A stretch of 64,000 nt of DNA. Origin: Ceratopteris richardii. Its lineage: Eukaryota > Streptophyta > Polypodiopsida > Polypodiales > Pteridaceae. Of the stretch, positions 45,846 through 58,330 are shown piece after piece (position 1 is the stretch's first letter; every line of letters begins with the position of its first letter). The notes under the pieces are model-generated. The model saw nothing but the letters and a program-made list of their open reading frames with translations. It did not search any database and was not told where the DNA came from. The stretch is from the NCBI GenBank assembly GCA_020310875.1, contig CM035428.1, positions 108,943,245 to 109,007,244 of the forward strand, in the 5' to 3' direction. Both the position numbers and the translations under genes were made by a program.

Positions 45846-48800
45846 GCCCATCCACAGTTTCGGCGGAGGCTTTTGCCCACTGTAACGATCCGGCTAAGTG
45901 CTGGAGAAGTGCGGTGGAAAGAACTAGACAAATTTTGATCAGGACGCATAAGGCCATAAGAGATATCCGAAATAAAAGGAGAGAAAAGGTGTATCGGAGG
46001 CTCTCACGTCTTGAAGAAGAAGTGAACAAAGTAACTTGCAATGCCAACAAGGGCTTCTGAAAATTAGGGGAAGACTAAGACTCGAGGAAGAGGTTCAAAG
46101 GAAAAATCTACAAATTTTTTTCAAAGATTGATGGGCGGGGAAGGCTGACAAACCTTCGAAAGAGATGTGTAACATCCTTAAAAGAAAACAAGCTAGGGAA
46201 GCCATCCCCTTCTTGGTCGACAACAGTGGGATCGAATGAAGTAGAGAATAGATCTATCATCGTCGAGCACTTCACCCATCTTCTCGGGGTCTCAACTCCT
46301 CTTTCCCCGCACAGACGTGATTGCATGGTAACCATCTCAAGGGTTGCTCAACCTAGAATCCCTCCGAACATGATTTCTCTGCTGGATGCTAACATTTCAG
46401 AGAACAAAATTATCGAGGTTATTGATTCTCTCCCCAGTGGGAAGAGCCCAGGCCCTGATGGACTCACCAATGAGCTTTTCAAGTCCTTTAAGCACGTGGT
46501 GACCACCCCGCTGCGTCTTGTGTGGAAAGATGCTCTCTCCTTTGGTGCCCTCCCTGAGTGTCTTAATAATGGTATCATCAAATTAATTCACAAAAGGGGA
46601 GATAAGAACAAAATTGAAAACTGGCGGTTGATTACCATGCTTCAAACTGGGTACAAGATAATCGCCAAAGTAATCGCCAACAGAATCCCGTGTCATTTAA
46701 AGTCATGGCTTTGTGAGGACCAGAAGAGTTTTATCAAAGGTAGATCTATACTTGAAGCAATTGTTGATATTTGGGAAGGCCTTGCTTTTGCTGAGGAGTC
46801 TGCTCAAGAACTGATATTCATTAAGATCGACTTCAACAAAGCATATGACAGATTGGAATGGGACTTTATTCTTCAATCTCTGAAAGATCTTGGATGCAAC
46901 CAAAAGTTCATGAAGATGGTTTCCACTTTACTCGAAAATGCCTCAACGAGAATAAACATCAATGGTAAGCTCTCTGAACCCATACGTTTAAAAGGATTTA
47001 TCAGGCAAGGTTGCCCACTGGCTCCATTACTCTTCGCTATCGCCTCGGATGGCCTCAGTCGCCTATTTAAGCATCACTTGGATGCTGGAAATCTCAAAGG
47101 TCTCTCCCTAACCCTTGGTCAAGACCAGATGATTGCTAGACTCTTTGCTGATGACATGAATGCCTTTGTTCTTAACGAAAGAAACTGCATTGAGGTGTTT
47201 TGGAACTGCCTCGACACCTTTTGTAAGGCCTCAGGGTCAAAAATCAACCATGCTAAATCTGCTTTTAGAGCAATCCATGGGCCTCCGCCCCAACTGTTGA
47301 TTGACCAGGGGTGTCAAGTTATCCCTAGCGGCCAAGTCTTCCGTCTCCTCGGCATTCCGATGGGCTTCAACATCTCGATGGACCAACGGTGGAACTGGAT
47401 TCTATCCAAACTGGATAGCAAACTAAATCATTGGAAAGGTATGCAAGCTAACTTGGCAGGGCGTGCTATGGTTGTCAACACATTTATGCTTTCTACGATT
47501 ATTTACTATATCTCGTGTTGGAGACCTAAGGAGAAAGAATTGGCCAAAGTGGAAAGGATCTGCAGAAACTTTCTATTGACTGGGGACCTCAATAGGAGGG
47601 GGATTCCCAAAATCAAATGGGAAACTTGTATTAGCTCAAAAGACTCAGGGGGCTTGGGTATTTTGGATATCACAGGGTTAGCTGACAAGCTAGCGGCAAA
47701 GTGGTTTATCAAGGCTTGCTGCAATAGGGAGTCCTCCTGGGCTAAATTGATCTTCAAAAATTCGAAAGACCTTACCCTGCTTGGCCTTCCCGGGTGGAAG
47801 GACATTGGGATCCTCACGCTTTTGTTCTCCCCCCACCCGGTGTCCCCTAAAGGCTCTAGCCTCGTGTGTTCCTTATGGAAGAGTTGGAACAAAGCCAAAC
47901 AATTCATGAGAGTCAGTGATGAGTGGAAGTGGGCTGCGCGGATAAGACAAAATGACTCTATCTGGTTCCCGATTAGCGGCTTAAGGGAGGTGGAGTATTG
48001 GAACCTCCAAACGGTGAAGCGACTTTGGAACAAGGGATACAAACAGTGGAAACAGCTCTAGAAACAAGAGACCGGCGAGTGGATTAGGTTTGAAGACTTA
48101 GACCCAAGACAAAGAATTTCTCTCAAAGAATGGACTCTTCTTCAAAACAGGTGTTCAACATGGGACCACTCAACTACCCGCCTTCTCTGCGGACAAGATC
48201 TTCCTTGCCTAGAGGGCCTCAAATGGAGTAATGGTAAGAAACTATCCAGAATTCCCAACTTCAAAGAGAACTTAGACGTTCATCACACTCTTAACAAGGT
48301 GTGGTCTCTTTCTTGGCCCAAACTTCGATGGGAACTTAAGTTCATGTGGATTTGGCACCCCCTTATTGAGATCAAGAAATCCGTTCTCATGTGGCAAATC
48401 TTGCATAAAGGTATCTGGTACAACGCAAGGGTCAACAAAATCTGTGGGGTGCCTCCATGGTGCAAGCGGTGCCATCGATGCATCGAAGACCTTGTTCACC
48501 TCTTCTTCGATTGCCCGAAGTCCCGTGTTATCTGGCATCAAGTGACACGGATTCTGCGTCTCTTGAACCAAATCAATTGGCAACAAGCGCTGTTGGGCGA
48601 GGTGGTTGGCTGCTCTGCTAGGTTGTGGAATGCCATCAGAGGCGAGACTCTTTGGAAAATTTGGAGGGAGCGATGTGGCTGTCAACTTTGGCCAAACCCC
48701 AAAGGAATGGTCGATTGAGAAATCCTTGTTCCTTCTAGGTAAAAGAATCTCCCAAGACAAGAGATCTCCTCCATTTAGACACCATTGTATTTATCTCTTC

Positions 48801-49023
48801 GTAGATAACAAGTTGAAACCCAAATGGGTCCCCCATGAAGGAGATGATAGCTTTGTACGCCTCATTTGTAACGCCCTCTAGCTTACCGAACTCGTCCCCT
48901 GCTTTGTGAAATTTGGGGGGTCCCAAGGGCACTAGTCCCATTCACCTGTAACTTTTCTTCATTATTTTATTTAAGTCCGGGAGATTAGGCCATGACCGAA
49001 CTTCTTTTTATTAAAAAAAAAAA
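45846..49023 (+). mobile_element. LINE-B, 5'-truncated insertion with 13-bp TSD
   Basis: AACTTAATACATT occurs exactly at 45833-45845 and 49024-49036. The element begins inside ORF2, after the endonuclease, and ends with the same 3' UTR as the other LINE-B copies and a poly(A) of about 12. At about 3.18 kb it is the longest LINE-B copy in the window. Confidence 0.9.
45860..48885 (+). pseudogene. LINE-B ORF2 (linker, RT, zf-RVT), broken
   Basis: It starts with the pre-RT linker (AFAHCNDPAKCWRSAVERTR) and runs open until a TGA near 46057, with frame changes between 46060 and 46225. The main frame 46226-48061 (611 codons) carries KSPGPDGLTNELF, KIDFNKAYDRLEWDF, RQGCPLAPLLF and the catalytic FADDMN. 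TAG at 48059-48061 replaces TGG. The same frame resumes to the finger CGVPPWCKRCHRC...LFFDC. A frame change near 48680 leads to the natural end at 48881. No endonuclease is present. Apart from these four or five lesions the RT is complete in all motifs I can place. Confidence 0.88.
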
Positions 49024-49036
49024 AACTTAATACATT

Positions 49037-49165
49037 CATCAGTTCCAGTCTCTCTCTTTATTTCTGCTCTCTCTCTCTCTCTCGCTCTAGAGGCATGTAG
49101 CCTTGAGAGCGCTATAAGTAAAGTACAAAGTACAATAGACACGCATATATATTTAAATAGGAGTG
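49037..49165. repeat. CT microsatellite and unassigned DNA
   Basis: (CT)n lies at about 49052-49084. Nothing else is seen. Confidence 0.6.
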
Positions 49166-50620
49166 TAGGTCAATATTCACATGCATGCATTATTTACAAG
49201 ACAATAACTCCAAGAAGAGACAGCCAAACCGCGTTGAGTTCTTAGTTTGAGTAGGCCGACTACCTTCATTATTGGCTTTCATTGTTTGATTATGTGTGAC
49301 TTATCTTATCTCACGTGTTCTTTTGAGAACTCTAATGCCCTAATGTGCTTTCCCTCGAACGGAGGCAGGGAAACGACCAGTTATAAAGAGGTTCTAATGG
49401 ACTTTTTATGCTCTGTTTGGAATCGAGCCCCAAGTTTCACTCCACTTCCAAAGTGTTTCGGTGCATTTTCAAAGTATTTGAATGAAGACGTTATCAAGCT
49501 CATTTACAAGAAAGACAACAAGAAGATGATAAAAAAAATGATATTTCATCACCGTATTCAAGACTGGCTATAAAGTCTTTGTCAAGGTGTGCAATGGCAT
49601 TGCATACCATTTTTGTTCATGGATCACTAATGAAGATAAAAAAGGCTTTATCAAAGGAAGATCCATGCTTGAAGCAACCATTGATGTTTGAGAGGGCATA
49701 GATTATCCAAGGGAGTTGGCCCAAGACATTCTGTTCTTCAAGATTGACTCTGACAAAGCATATAATAGACTAGAAGTGGGACTTTATCTTACAATCCTTT
49801 AAGGACCTCGGATATGGCAATATCTTCTTCAAGATTGACTTTTGCAATTCTTTTATTATTTTGGTATCCCGATCGATTTTGGGATTTCCATGGGTGAATG
49901 GTGGGATTGTATTCTTGCTAGATTACACAACAAACTATAGTACTGGAAGGGTATGCAAGTTAATGTGGTTAGCAATGGGATTCAAATCAGCACATTATTG
50001 ATCTCCTCTCTCATCTACTTCTTGGCATGTTGAATAATGAGCAACGAGGAGTTGCAAAAGTTCGAAAGGATCTCGAGAAACTTCCTTTGGATGTGGATCC
50101 CAACATAAGAGCGATTCCCAAGTATTGGTTTTGTGTCTTAAGATGCACTAATATTCAAAGTCAACTATATGACTTGGATCAATATCCTCAAACTTGATCT
50201 AGTTCCTTCTATCTTGATGCCATAGGTGTTTTTATATAGGAAGACCTTTTCTCTAGAGCCTCATAGATCTTTCAAGGTTTTCATGCTCCACCCTCGAGAT
50301 TCCCATAATAGGGAACCAAATAGATTTGTTTTTCCTATCCTAGCAACCCACTTCAATCTTCTCTCATGGCACAATAAGGTTTTATCTAGTTTCATCCTTT
50401 CCACATGGAGTGCACAAGATCAGATCCCATGGGAATAATTGAAGATGGAGAGAACAAGAGAGTAATTGGATTGAGCCCTTTCCACCTAGGGATCTTGATA
50501 AGGGATTGTTTGCTACTATTTTTGAAATCTAGCTTGGCACAAGAAGATCGTTATTACTCCAAGCTTAATCATCCATTTGGCCACCATCTTGTTGGCCATG
50601 GCTCCCACATCTAGGATGCC
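49166..50620 (+). repeat. 1,455-bp block, unit 1: plus-strand and minus-strand LINE relics
   Basis: 49166-49815 is repeated at 50621-51260 (offset 1,455 bp). It holds an old plus-strand LINE RT relic (KGFIKGRSMLEATIDV near 49640). 49860-50100 has a relic around GMQVNVV. 50220-50620 is a LINE relic in the opposite orientation (minus-strand LGILDVGAMANKMVAKWMIK near 50620-50565). Confidence 0.65.
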
Positions 50621-51450
50621 TAGGTCCATATTTACATGCATGCATTACTTAGAAGACAATAACTCCAAGAAGAGATAGCCAAACCGATCGTGCGCGTGTG
50701 TTGAGTTCTTAGTTTCACTAGGCCGAATACCTTCATTATTGTCTTCAATTGTATGATTATATGTGACTTATCTTATCTCACGTGTTCTTTTGAGGACACT
50801 AATGTCCTAATGTCCTTTTCCTCGAATGGATGCAGGGAAGCGACCAGTTATAAAGAGGTTCTAATGGACTTTCGATGCACTGTTTGGAATGGGGTCGTGA
50901 GTCTTAGTGCATTTTCAAAGTTTTTCAGAGCATTTTCAAAGTATTTGAATGAAGGAGTTATCAAGCACATCCACAAGAAAGAAAACAAGAACAAAATCCA
51001 AAACTAGTAGTTTATCACCATTCTCAAGACTGGCTATGCTATGAAATCTTTTTCAAGGTGCTTGCAATGGCATTGCATACCATTTTCATTCATGGATTAG
51101 TGAAGATTAGAAAGGCTTTATCAAAGGAAGGTCCATTCTTGAAGCAATCATTGATATTTGGAAGGGCATAGATTATGCAAGAGAGTCGACCCAAGATATG
51201 CAAAGCATATGATCGACTAGAGTGGGAATTTATCCTGCAATCCTTTAAGGACCTCAGATGGGGCCCCAGGTTCATTACTTGGATTAACATTAAGACCATT
51301 CTCTCCCTTGCTTTCTTTCTCAAGCATTCTATCCTGCAATCCTTTAAGGACCTCAGATGGGGCCCCAGGTTCATTACTTGCATAGGGGGATTTGGATATA
51401 TGTCGAAGCCACTAAAATTTGTGGTGCTTCTCCTTAGTGCAAGCATTTCA
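50621..51450 (+). repeat. 1,455-bp block, unit 2 (partial), with a 99-bp internal duplication
   Basis: Matches unit 1 from TAGGTCCATATTTACATGC onward at roughly 85-90% by eye, with a deletion near 51195. CTGCAATCCTTTAAGGACC and the following 35 bases occur at 51231 and again at 51330. Confidence 0.65.
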
Positions 51451-51522
51451 TGAGCATCAGAGAAGAGGCTTGGGAATTATTTTTCCTCCTGGTTTACGAA
51501 TACACCTCAATCTGGAGGACTG

Positions 51523-51735
51523 CTTGGATTGCACAAAATGGAGTTGGAAAAAAAAAAAAAATTATAAACAATGGGTGTAGTGATGAAAAGCACTTTTTTA
51601 AAAATTAAATTTTTGAAATTTTGTTGTGGCCTTATTGTGCACTTGTTCTCCTCTGAATTCCCTACCTACTTAAGCCTGCATCTGAGCCTTGTCCTTCTCT
51701 TGGATTTCTTGCCTCAAGCTTTCATGACTTCCTCG
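51523..51735 (-). repeat. LTR-like block G, copy 2 (partial)
   Basis: Same orientation and sequence as 55313-55530: TTGCACAAAATGGAGTTGGA, CAATGGGTGTAGTGATGAAAA, CCCTACCTAYTTAAGCCTG. The part with the TATA box is absent. It probably is the left (3') LTR remnant of the minus-strand element whose right LTR is at 55.5 kb. Confidence 0.6.
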
Positions 51736-54149
51736 TATGCATTTGCCACTAATACTACGATCCTCTTGAGTCTATCATCCTTAACAGACCCTTTTGTTGT
51801 AGGGTGATCAAGCTAGTACTAGATGATATCTGCAACAAGTTCTTGCTCTTTGAAATAGAATCCCCTTGGGAGATCTACTTCAAGATGTTTCCAATCAACG
51901 GTGCTTGGGACTTCGGGATGAGGCGTTCTATAATGTGTGGAGTATACTGCCTGTTCACGTGCAAATAGTTGTAGAAGCTGAGTGGGTTTTGAAATAAATA
52001 CCTCATAGTGGTACTCCTAGATTAAACATGTTAACATATCTCTGAATGTTTTCTTGTAACATGCAGGGAGGTACTACACCCTTCAGTGTCTTGCATAAAT
52101 TGTCTTGAGGGATATCGTGGTGCTTAGTTCGTAAACCATATAATAATTTCCATTTCCAATGTGAGGCATGGATACATAGGGCACATGAACATTCCAAAAG
52201 GTCTAGAACCCCACTAACATGAGGTCCAAGATCTTTGTAAGCATTTGCAAAATGGCATCACATGGGTTTCATTTTTGGCATCCAATGGCATATTGTCACA
52301 ATCATGTATGCTACTATTGGGGGTCCCTATAGAGGTGCAAGATATGCGTACTCAACCCAGTCTAAGTCACATGCAATATTCCTTACTTTGATAGTGAATG
52401 TTGGCTATGAATAACACATCTGGAGTGGGCCATAACATGGTTTGTATAAAATGTGTAATGGTGCATTCGTCCACTTGTGTCGCATTTTTGGGTACTCTTG
52501 TAATAACTTTGACCTCTACTTAGGCTAAAAAATAGTCCCTTGTGCGCTTCCTTTTGGAGGTCTTCTAGTTTAAATTGAAAAGCAAATGTTGATGTTTTGA
52601 TTGTAATCCTCTTTAGTTCCACATTATAGTTTTCTAGGATGAAAAAATATGGCCAATATTGTGGTTCTAGAAGTATTCTGACTACAACACGGCTTCTTCA
52701 ATAGCGGCCATTGCCAGAAACTAGAACTCCATGCTTTCCTCATGAGTTTGTTGATCTCTTCCACTTGCTCTATCCATGCTGGCCTCAACACCTCAAATGT
52801 TTCTTTCCCTTCTTCAATGATCCTACCTCCCGGTTCTGATTGAGGTTCATATTCTTATTCAAATGTTTGGTCAACTAGCATCTTAACTCTCTCTTCTGCT
52901 TTGGGGGCTTCAGGTGGTGATGGAGGGCGCTCATATTGTTGGAGTCTAGCTTCTAAGTCAATTACTTGGTTCTGTGAGTTGAAAATGTTAGATGATGCTG
53001 AAGTAGACATGGTAGGTTTAGGGGCTACCATGGGTGGTGTGGGTATCCGTGCACATTGTTTCATTTGCAATTGAGTGGGTTGACCTCTTCAATTGAGTGG
53101 GTTGGCATAATCTTTCAAAATGATTTCTATATTCTTCCAAGAAACCACTTGGAAGCCGGAGGGGCAAATGGGAGCAGAGCACTGAACATGTTTCCAATGG
53201 CCACCTCCAGATCATCCCTCTTCTTCATAACATTATGAATTTGAGTCTCCTTATGACTGGGGTATGTCTGTCATGCATACTCAAAGCCTCACTTATGAAC
53301 TTTTGTGAAAGCTTGAATCTCTTCAACTCCTCGTTGGGCATTAGTGATGGTACCATGAATGTACTAGATAGGTCTTTATATGCCCCGACTAAAGAGTCTG
53401 AATCAAATAGTAACAGCTCAAGTAATCTGGATTTTGGCAAACAAGCACTGAGATAATCTAACAAGCCTACTCTTTCCCAAATGTTCTACAACTTTTTTGA
53501 GTTATGTAACTCTTCAAACTCTTTGGAGAAGAACTAAAATCAATCCCATGTGTTACTGAATTTATACTTGGACTTCCATATGTAATGCATATCTCCTAGT
53601 GGTCCGACCAACTCATTAAGCTAGTGAGAGTGTTTATGGACTCTCTCTGTTCATCTTGATGGAGGGTCCTAGATGGGAAAGGAACCCCTACCCTATAGTT
53701 ACAAAACATGGGAGGCACTTTTAATGGTGTTTTTGGATGTTAAGAGAGTCGATGTCCATTGTTTAAGAGCTAATTCCTTCTTTTGCCATTGCTTTCGGAT
53801 AAATGCACATGCTCTTGTGGATTTGTTATAACAAGAAAAGCACATAAGCATGGTCAAAGATACCTGACAAGACCTTGTTCCCTTTCCGATACTGTCATGT
53901 TTCCCTTACATCTCTTCGCAGTGTGAGAGTGGATGTTGACTACAGAATTTCTCTAAGAGTGGATATTGAGTGTAGAGTGTCTGCGATGTGACAGTGAGGG
54001 TTTCCATAATGCCAATGCATACTCTAGAAATTGCATGATCTCATCGTGATTCTAGTAATGTACAAGTATATTACAAGGTTTGCTTGGAAGGTTCGTTACA
54101 AGGTTTGTTGACTTTTCATGCTTCCCTTATGGGATTAAAAGTGTTTGTT
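51736..54149 (-). pseudogene. Gag-like internal region of the block-G LTR element, family unknown
   Basis: Minus-strand frames: about 53640-53560 (LNELVGPLGDMHYIWKSKYK); 53464-53225 (LDYLSACLPKSRLLELLLFD, FKLSQKFISEALSMHDRHTP); about 53215-53100 (IGNMFSALLPFAPPASKWF after a frame change); 53070-52855 (NSQNQVIDLEARLQQYERPP, a possible short coiled coil). It sits between two same-orientation G blocks, which supports an internal region. No protease, integrase or RT was found, so the element may be non-autonomous or deleted. Function is unknown. Confidence 0.35.
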
Positions 54150-54515
54150 GCATATAAGACATCAACAAAATTTCAAAACTTTATTTTTCGAAAAATGATT
54201 TTCATCACTACACCCATTCTATATAACCTTTTTTTATTTTTCCAATTTTATTTTGTGCAATCCAAGGAGTTCTTCAGGTTAAGGAATATTTCTACAACCT
54301 ATGTTTTGAATTTAAATATTTTTGGAGCTCATTTGAGCCCTCAAAGTACCTTAGAAACCTATTTTTTAACTAGGTCACACACTAGGTCTAAAAGAAACCA
54401 AAAACTATTTAAAACTATAAAAAGAGCTAGAGTGCTCATTTTTTACATTGGCTTGTATGATATTTGAACATTGTAAAAGCTTTGTTGTAACTTGAGTTGA
54501 TAAATAAATTTTATT
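54150..54515 (+). repeat. LTR-like block G, copy 3, inverted
   Basis: Plus-strand copy of the sequence on the minus strand at 55420-55066, about 80% identical by eye: CATCACTACACCCATTC, TTTTTGGAGCTCATTTGAGCCC, TATA string CTATAAAAAGAGCTAGAG at 54415-54432, GGCTTGTATGATATTTGA. Together with copy 4 it makes a large inverted repeat. Confidence 0.8.
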
Positions 54516-55000
54516 TAGAGAGAAGATTCAACTAGGTTGTAGGACTATTTAGGTACCCATTTCCAAGTTGTTCTAGGAACCAAATTTCATGATGTGTGAG
54601 ATACAACAAATTTTATGTTGAAGCTATTTTCTATAGAAAACACTCAAAAACATGCAAAAACAACAAGCGCACAAACTCTCTCTCACAAGTGAAATGAGGG
54701 AGTGGATGGGAAGGTGGGGATATGACCAAAATGTGACGTTTTTGGTGAGGATGGAGATGGAAGGAGGAGGAGAGTGGAGATGGTAGAGAAGATGATGGTG
54801 ATGAAAAAAGGAAATAGGCAACAATGCCAATTTTTGGTGTCACTATAGCACAATGGAAGTACCACCGTGGTGAAGAGCCACCTCATAAATGAAATCAAAA
54901 GATATGTGAGGATGATATGATGATCATGAGTGATTGGAAAGCACAAGTGAGTGAGGAAGAAGCATGAGGACATGCACACACACACACACACACACACACA
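54516..55000. other. Spacer between inverted G blocks
   Basis: Purine-rich noncoding DNA (GGAAGGAGGAGGAGAGTGG near 54760). It ends in (CA)n at 54975-55000 and again at 55010-55028. Confidence 0.5.
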
Positions 55001-55530
55001 AATGTGCACACAACACACACACACACACATGTGCAGACAAGGCAAGACCAAGAGTGGAGCAATGGAATCTTATATTTATCTACTCAAGTTACAAGAAAGC
55101 TTTCACAATGCTCAAATATCATACAAGCCAACCTCAAAATTGTCTCTAGCTCTTTTTATAGATTTTAACTAGTTCTTTGGCTCTTTCAAACTTAATGTTT
55201 GGCCTGGTTAAAAAATAATCCCTAGATTACTTTGAGGGCTCAAACAAGCTCCAAAAATTATGAAGTTTGAACATAGGCTCTACTAATACTCCTTATGCAT
55301 GTGAAATCCTCGACTTGCACAAAATGGAGTTGGAAACATCAAAAGAGGTTATATACAATGGGTGTAGTGATGAAAACCACTTTTTATCAAAGTAAAGTTT
55401 TTAAATATTGTTGAGGTTTTATTGTTCATGTGTTCTCCTCCGATTCCCTACCTATTTAAGCCTGTATCTAGCCTTGTCCTTCTCTTTGGATTTCTTCCCT
55501 CAAGCTCCCTTGTCTGCTTCTACCATTAAC
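55001..55530 (-). repeat. LTR-like block G, copy 4, with TATA box
   Basis: Minus-strand TATA string at 55152-55161 (CTATAAAAAG). The upstream region CTTGACTTGCACAAAATGG and beyond is shared with copies 1 and 2. It would promote leftward transcription into the gag-like region. Confidence 0.6.
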
Positions 55531-55870
55531 AAAGTGATTGGGTGTTTTTCTGATCTATGGAATGCTATGGAATGTGTATGAGAGAGAGATATAAACTTTG
55601 AGTCCCTATCTTAGTTTTTGAATTGCTGGTGTCAATCATGTAAGAAAAAATGAAGTTAAGAAAAAAAAAGACAAATAAATCATGGGTGTGTGTGCGCGCA
55701 TGTATATGTTGAATTTCTAATTTCGACAAGAAAACTGTACGTGTGTGTATGTGCGTGCGTCTGTATGTTGAATTTTTAATTTTTTGAGCTCACTTTCGAT
55801 GTTATTTCTTTGAAAAGCCACTGCCCGCTCTTCTACTGTGAGAGGCGATTGCCAATGCAATATCGTGTAT
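55531..55870. other. Unassigned DNA with GT-rich repeats
   Basis: 55683-55780 contains two GTGTGTNTGYGCG...TATGTTGAATTT units. No gene. Confidence 0.4.
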
Positions 55871-58330
55871 GATGTTTAACAAGGTAGTTGACATCGTCAA
55901 TAGCTATTGCAAAGAGAAGAGGGTCCAAGGGACATCTTTGCATGATAGAAAATTTTAATCAAATAGTTTGAGAGAGCTGGTCATTGATGTTTATCTACAC
56001 TGATGCATTTTCTAGCAATGTTGAGATCATCTTAATGAATTTTTGACTCTAGCCCAAGTCTTTCAAATATTGGAGAATGAAGTCTCACTCAAGTCTCTCA
56101 TATGCTTTGTCAAAGTTAATCTAAAGGATGAGAACATCTTGAGAGGACTCTTACGATAGAAACCAAACCTTCCCAAACATTAATGATAGCCTCGAGGATG
56201 GACCTCCCCTTGATGAATCTTTTTTTATCCTCACTAGTCCAGTTTCGTGAGTTACAAGCAATTCAATTAGCAATAACTTTAGCAAGGATCTTGTAACCTG
56301 TTTGTAAAATCGTAATTGGATGCCAATTTTCAATCCTCTTTTTGCTGCATTTTTTATGAATAAGCTTGATAACACCTTCACTGAGACATTCGGTAGCACA
56401 CCGAAAGAAACAGCCTCTTGCCACACCAAACATAATGGACTAATCACCACATGCTTGATGGTCTTAAAATACTCATTAGTGAGGCCATCTAGCCCCAGGC
56501 TTTTTCCATTAGGAAGCGAATCAATAACTTCAAGAAGTTCATCATCCAAAATGGGAGTTCAAGAAGAGGCTTCATATTTCTTGGAGTTCTTTTGGTTCTG
56601 AATCTAGAGATGGCCACCATGTAATCACCCTCGTGAGGACAAAGAGGCATGGAAACCCTCAAAAGCTTAGTAAAGTGATTGACAAACAACGAACTATTTT
56701 CTTCATCCATCTTGCACTCAAACCCATTGATGTCCATCATGAAGGGGATCGCGTCCTTGAATTGTTTCTTCTTGAGAGGCCACATATCTCTTTAGTAGGT
56801 ATGTTTGCCCTTCTTTCCTACCAATCTTTAAAACATACCTATAGATTCTTTCTTTGATTTTCTTCTTCATATCAGCAAGCATCTGATTATCTAGAGCAAT
56901 GTTCGGTATTGAGAGAGGCTTTTGTTTACTTCTTCCTCAAGACACATTAGCCTTTGATAAAGCTTTTCCCTTCTAGCTTGACGAATGTTTTGAACATTCT
57001 TCTAAGTCTTGACCAAGATGTGTCGTATCTTCATGACCACCATCCTTTAGCACTTGGGAGGAGAGCAACAGATGACAAAGGCCTAGTTCCAAGCAACACT
57101 AATATCCTCTTAGATTGATGGGAAAGAGAAGGTTGTCAGATTGGCATGAAACCAAGGATCTTTCTTGAGATTGATGAGAGGGAAGGGGGCCCCCATTTAT
57201 TGATGATATCCACTAGATCCATGTGTAGCTTGAGTTGGTCCCAGACATCCTTCTCATTACCATCAATCATCTGCCCTCTATTCCCCCATCTATCAGCAAG
57301 ATGTTGTATCACATAAAAGCCCCCATAGAGAATGATGCCAAGGGGTAGAGAGTCCAACAATTGCCAAGTGGTAACTCTTTCCACATCGATATTGGGAGCA
57401 TACACACAGACTATGGTGAACTACGGAGAACCCCCAAAGGAAGCACCAATCCATTTATCATAGTTTAAGTTCTTTATCAGGAGGGGCCTTGTGCCTCTTT
57501 TTCTTGTTTTTCTCATCATCTTTTTTCTTCGAGGTGGAGGGGTCCTAATATAGGAGTCTACCCTTAAGGGGTTTTTCCATGGTATCTCAGCTAGTTTTTT
57601 TCCTTTGTGAGCAATCTTCTTCAAAAAAAAGTTTGGTGTTTTTGGGAGATTGTGGATCCAATGATCAAGATTTCGTTGTCTTGATTATCTTTATTGTTGG
57701 TGGCGAATCCATCCTCTTTTCTAGTGGTGTATCTTTCTTGGTTTTCTTCCTTCCAAGTAGAATCCTCTAGATTTTCCTATCATTGTGATAGTCATGGTGA
57801 TCCATTCCCCTTGGGTAATCCAAGTCATTGATTCCTTCTCCAAGTTGCAAAACATATTTATTTCTAGAGCTGTGTGAGAGGAGATCCTCTTAATAATCCG
57901 CTTAGGGCTTCTTGTCCTTCTTCATCTCACTTCCATGAAGCCTTCTTGGTTTGTCTCCATGACCTTTATTTCCTTCTCTTTCTGAGCATCCAGACGATGA
58001 CCTTCTGATATGCTTTGGGCCACTAAAATTCTTTGTTCTTCATTACATTATTTTTTTCTTGATTTTGCTTGTTCTTAATGGATTTCTATCTCAAAGGGCA
58101 ATCTTTTATTCTATGGCCCTATAGTCCATAGTGAAAGCATGCATTTGGCAAGTTTTTATAATTAACCTCTTGCTGTATGGCTTTCTTTTCCCCATTATCT
58201 ATGGAAGTTTTGGAGGGAAGATCTATGTTGAGATTTGCTTCGACACAAATCTACAGGTGCCACCTCACGTTGAAAGAGTGTTTAGCACCCTCACTGATGA
58301 AAAACCTATTGTCTTCTCGTGAGGTGAGAG
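55871..58330 (-). pseudogene. LINE relic, ORF1 to RT, minus strand, with internal deletion
   Basis: Read right to left. 58260-58085: ORF1 with ICVEANLNIDLPSKTS and knuckle-like NACFHYGL...GHRIKDCP (one Cys lost, one stop), matching LINE-A ORF1 NACFHCYKQGHLIKDC. 58020-57425: charged ORF1 tail ending RGTRPLLIKN. It then joins directly to mid-endonuclease at 57450-57140 (KWIGASF, FTIVCVYAPNIDVERVTTWQ), so the endonuclease N-terminus is deleted. The motif GDFN is mutated to GGFY. 56870-56560: linker. 56549-55880: RT with VIDSLPNGKS and GLDGLTNEYFKTIKHV, several stops. Not functional. Confidence 0.8.

Noticed and set aside
54631..55051. Minus-strand frames rich in Cys, Val, Ser and Pro
   Set aside because: They are translations of CA and purine-rich simple repeats in the spacer between the G blocks.
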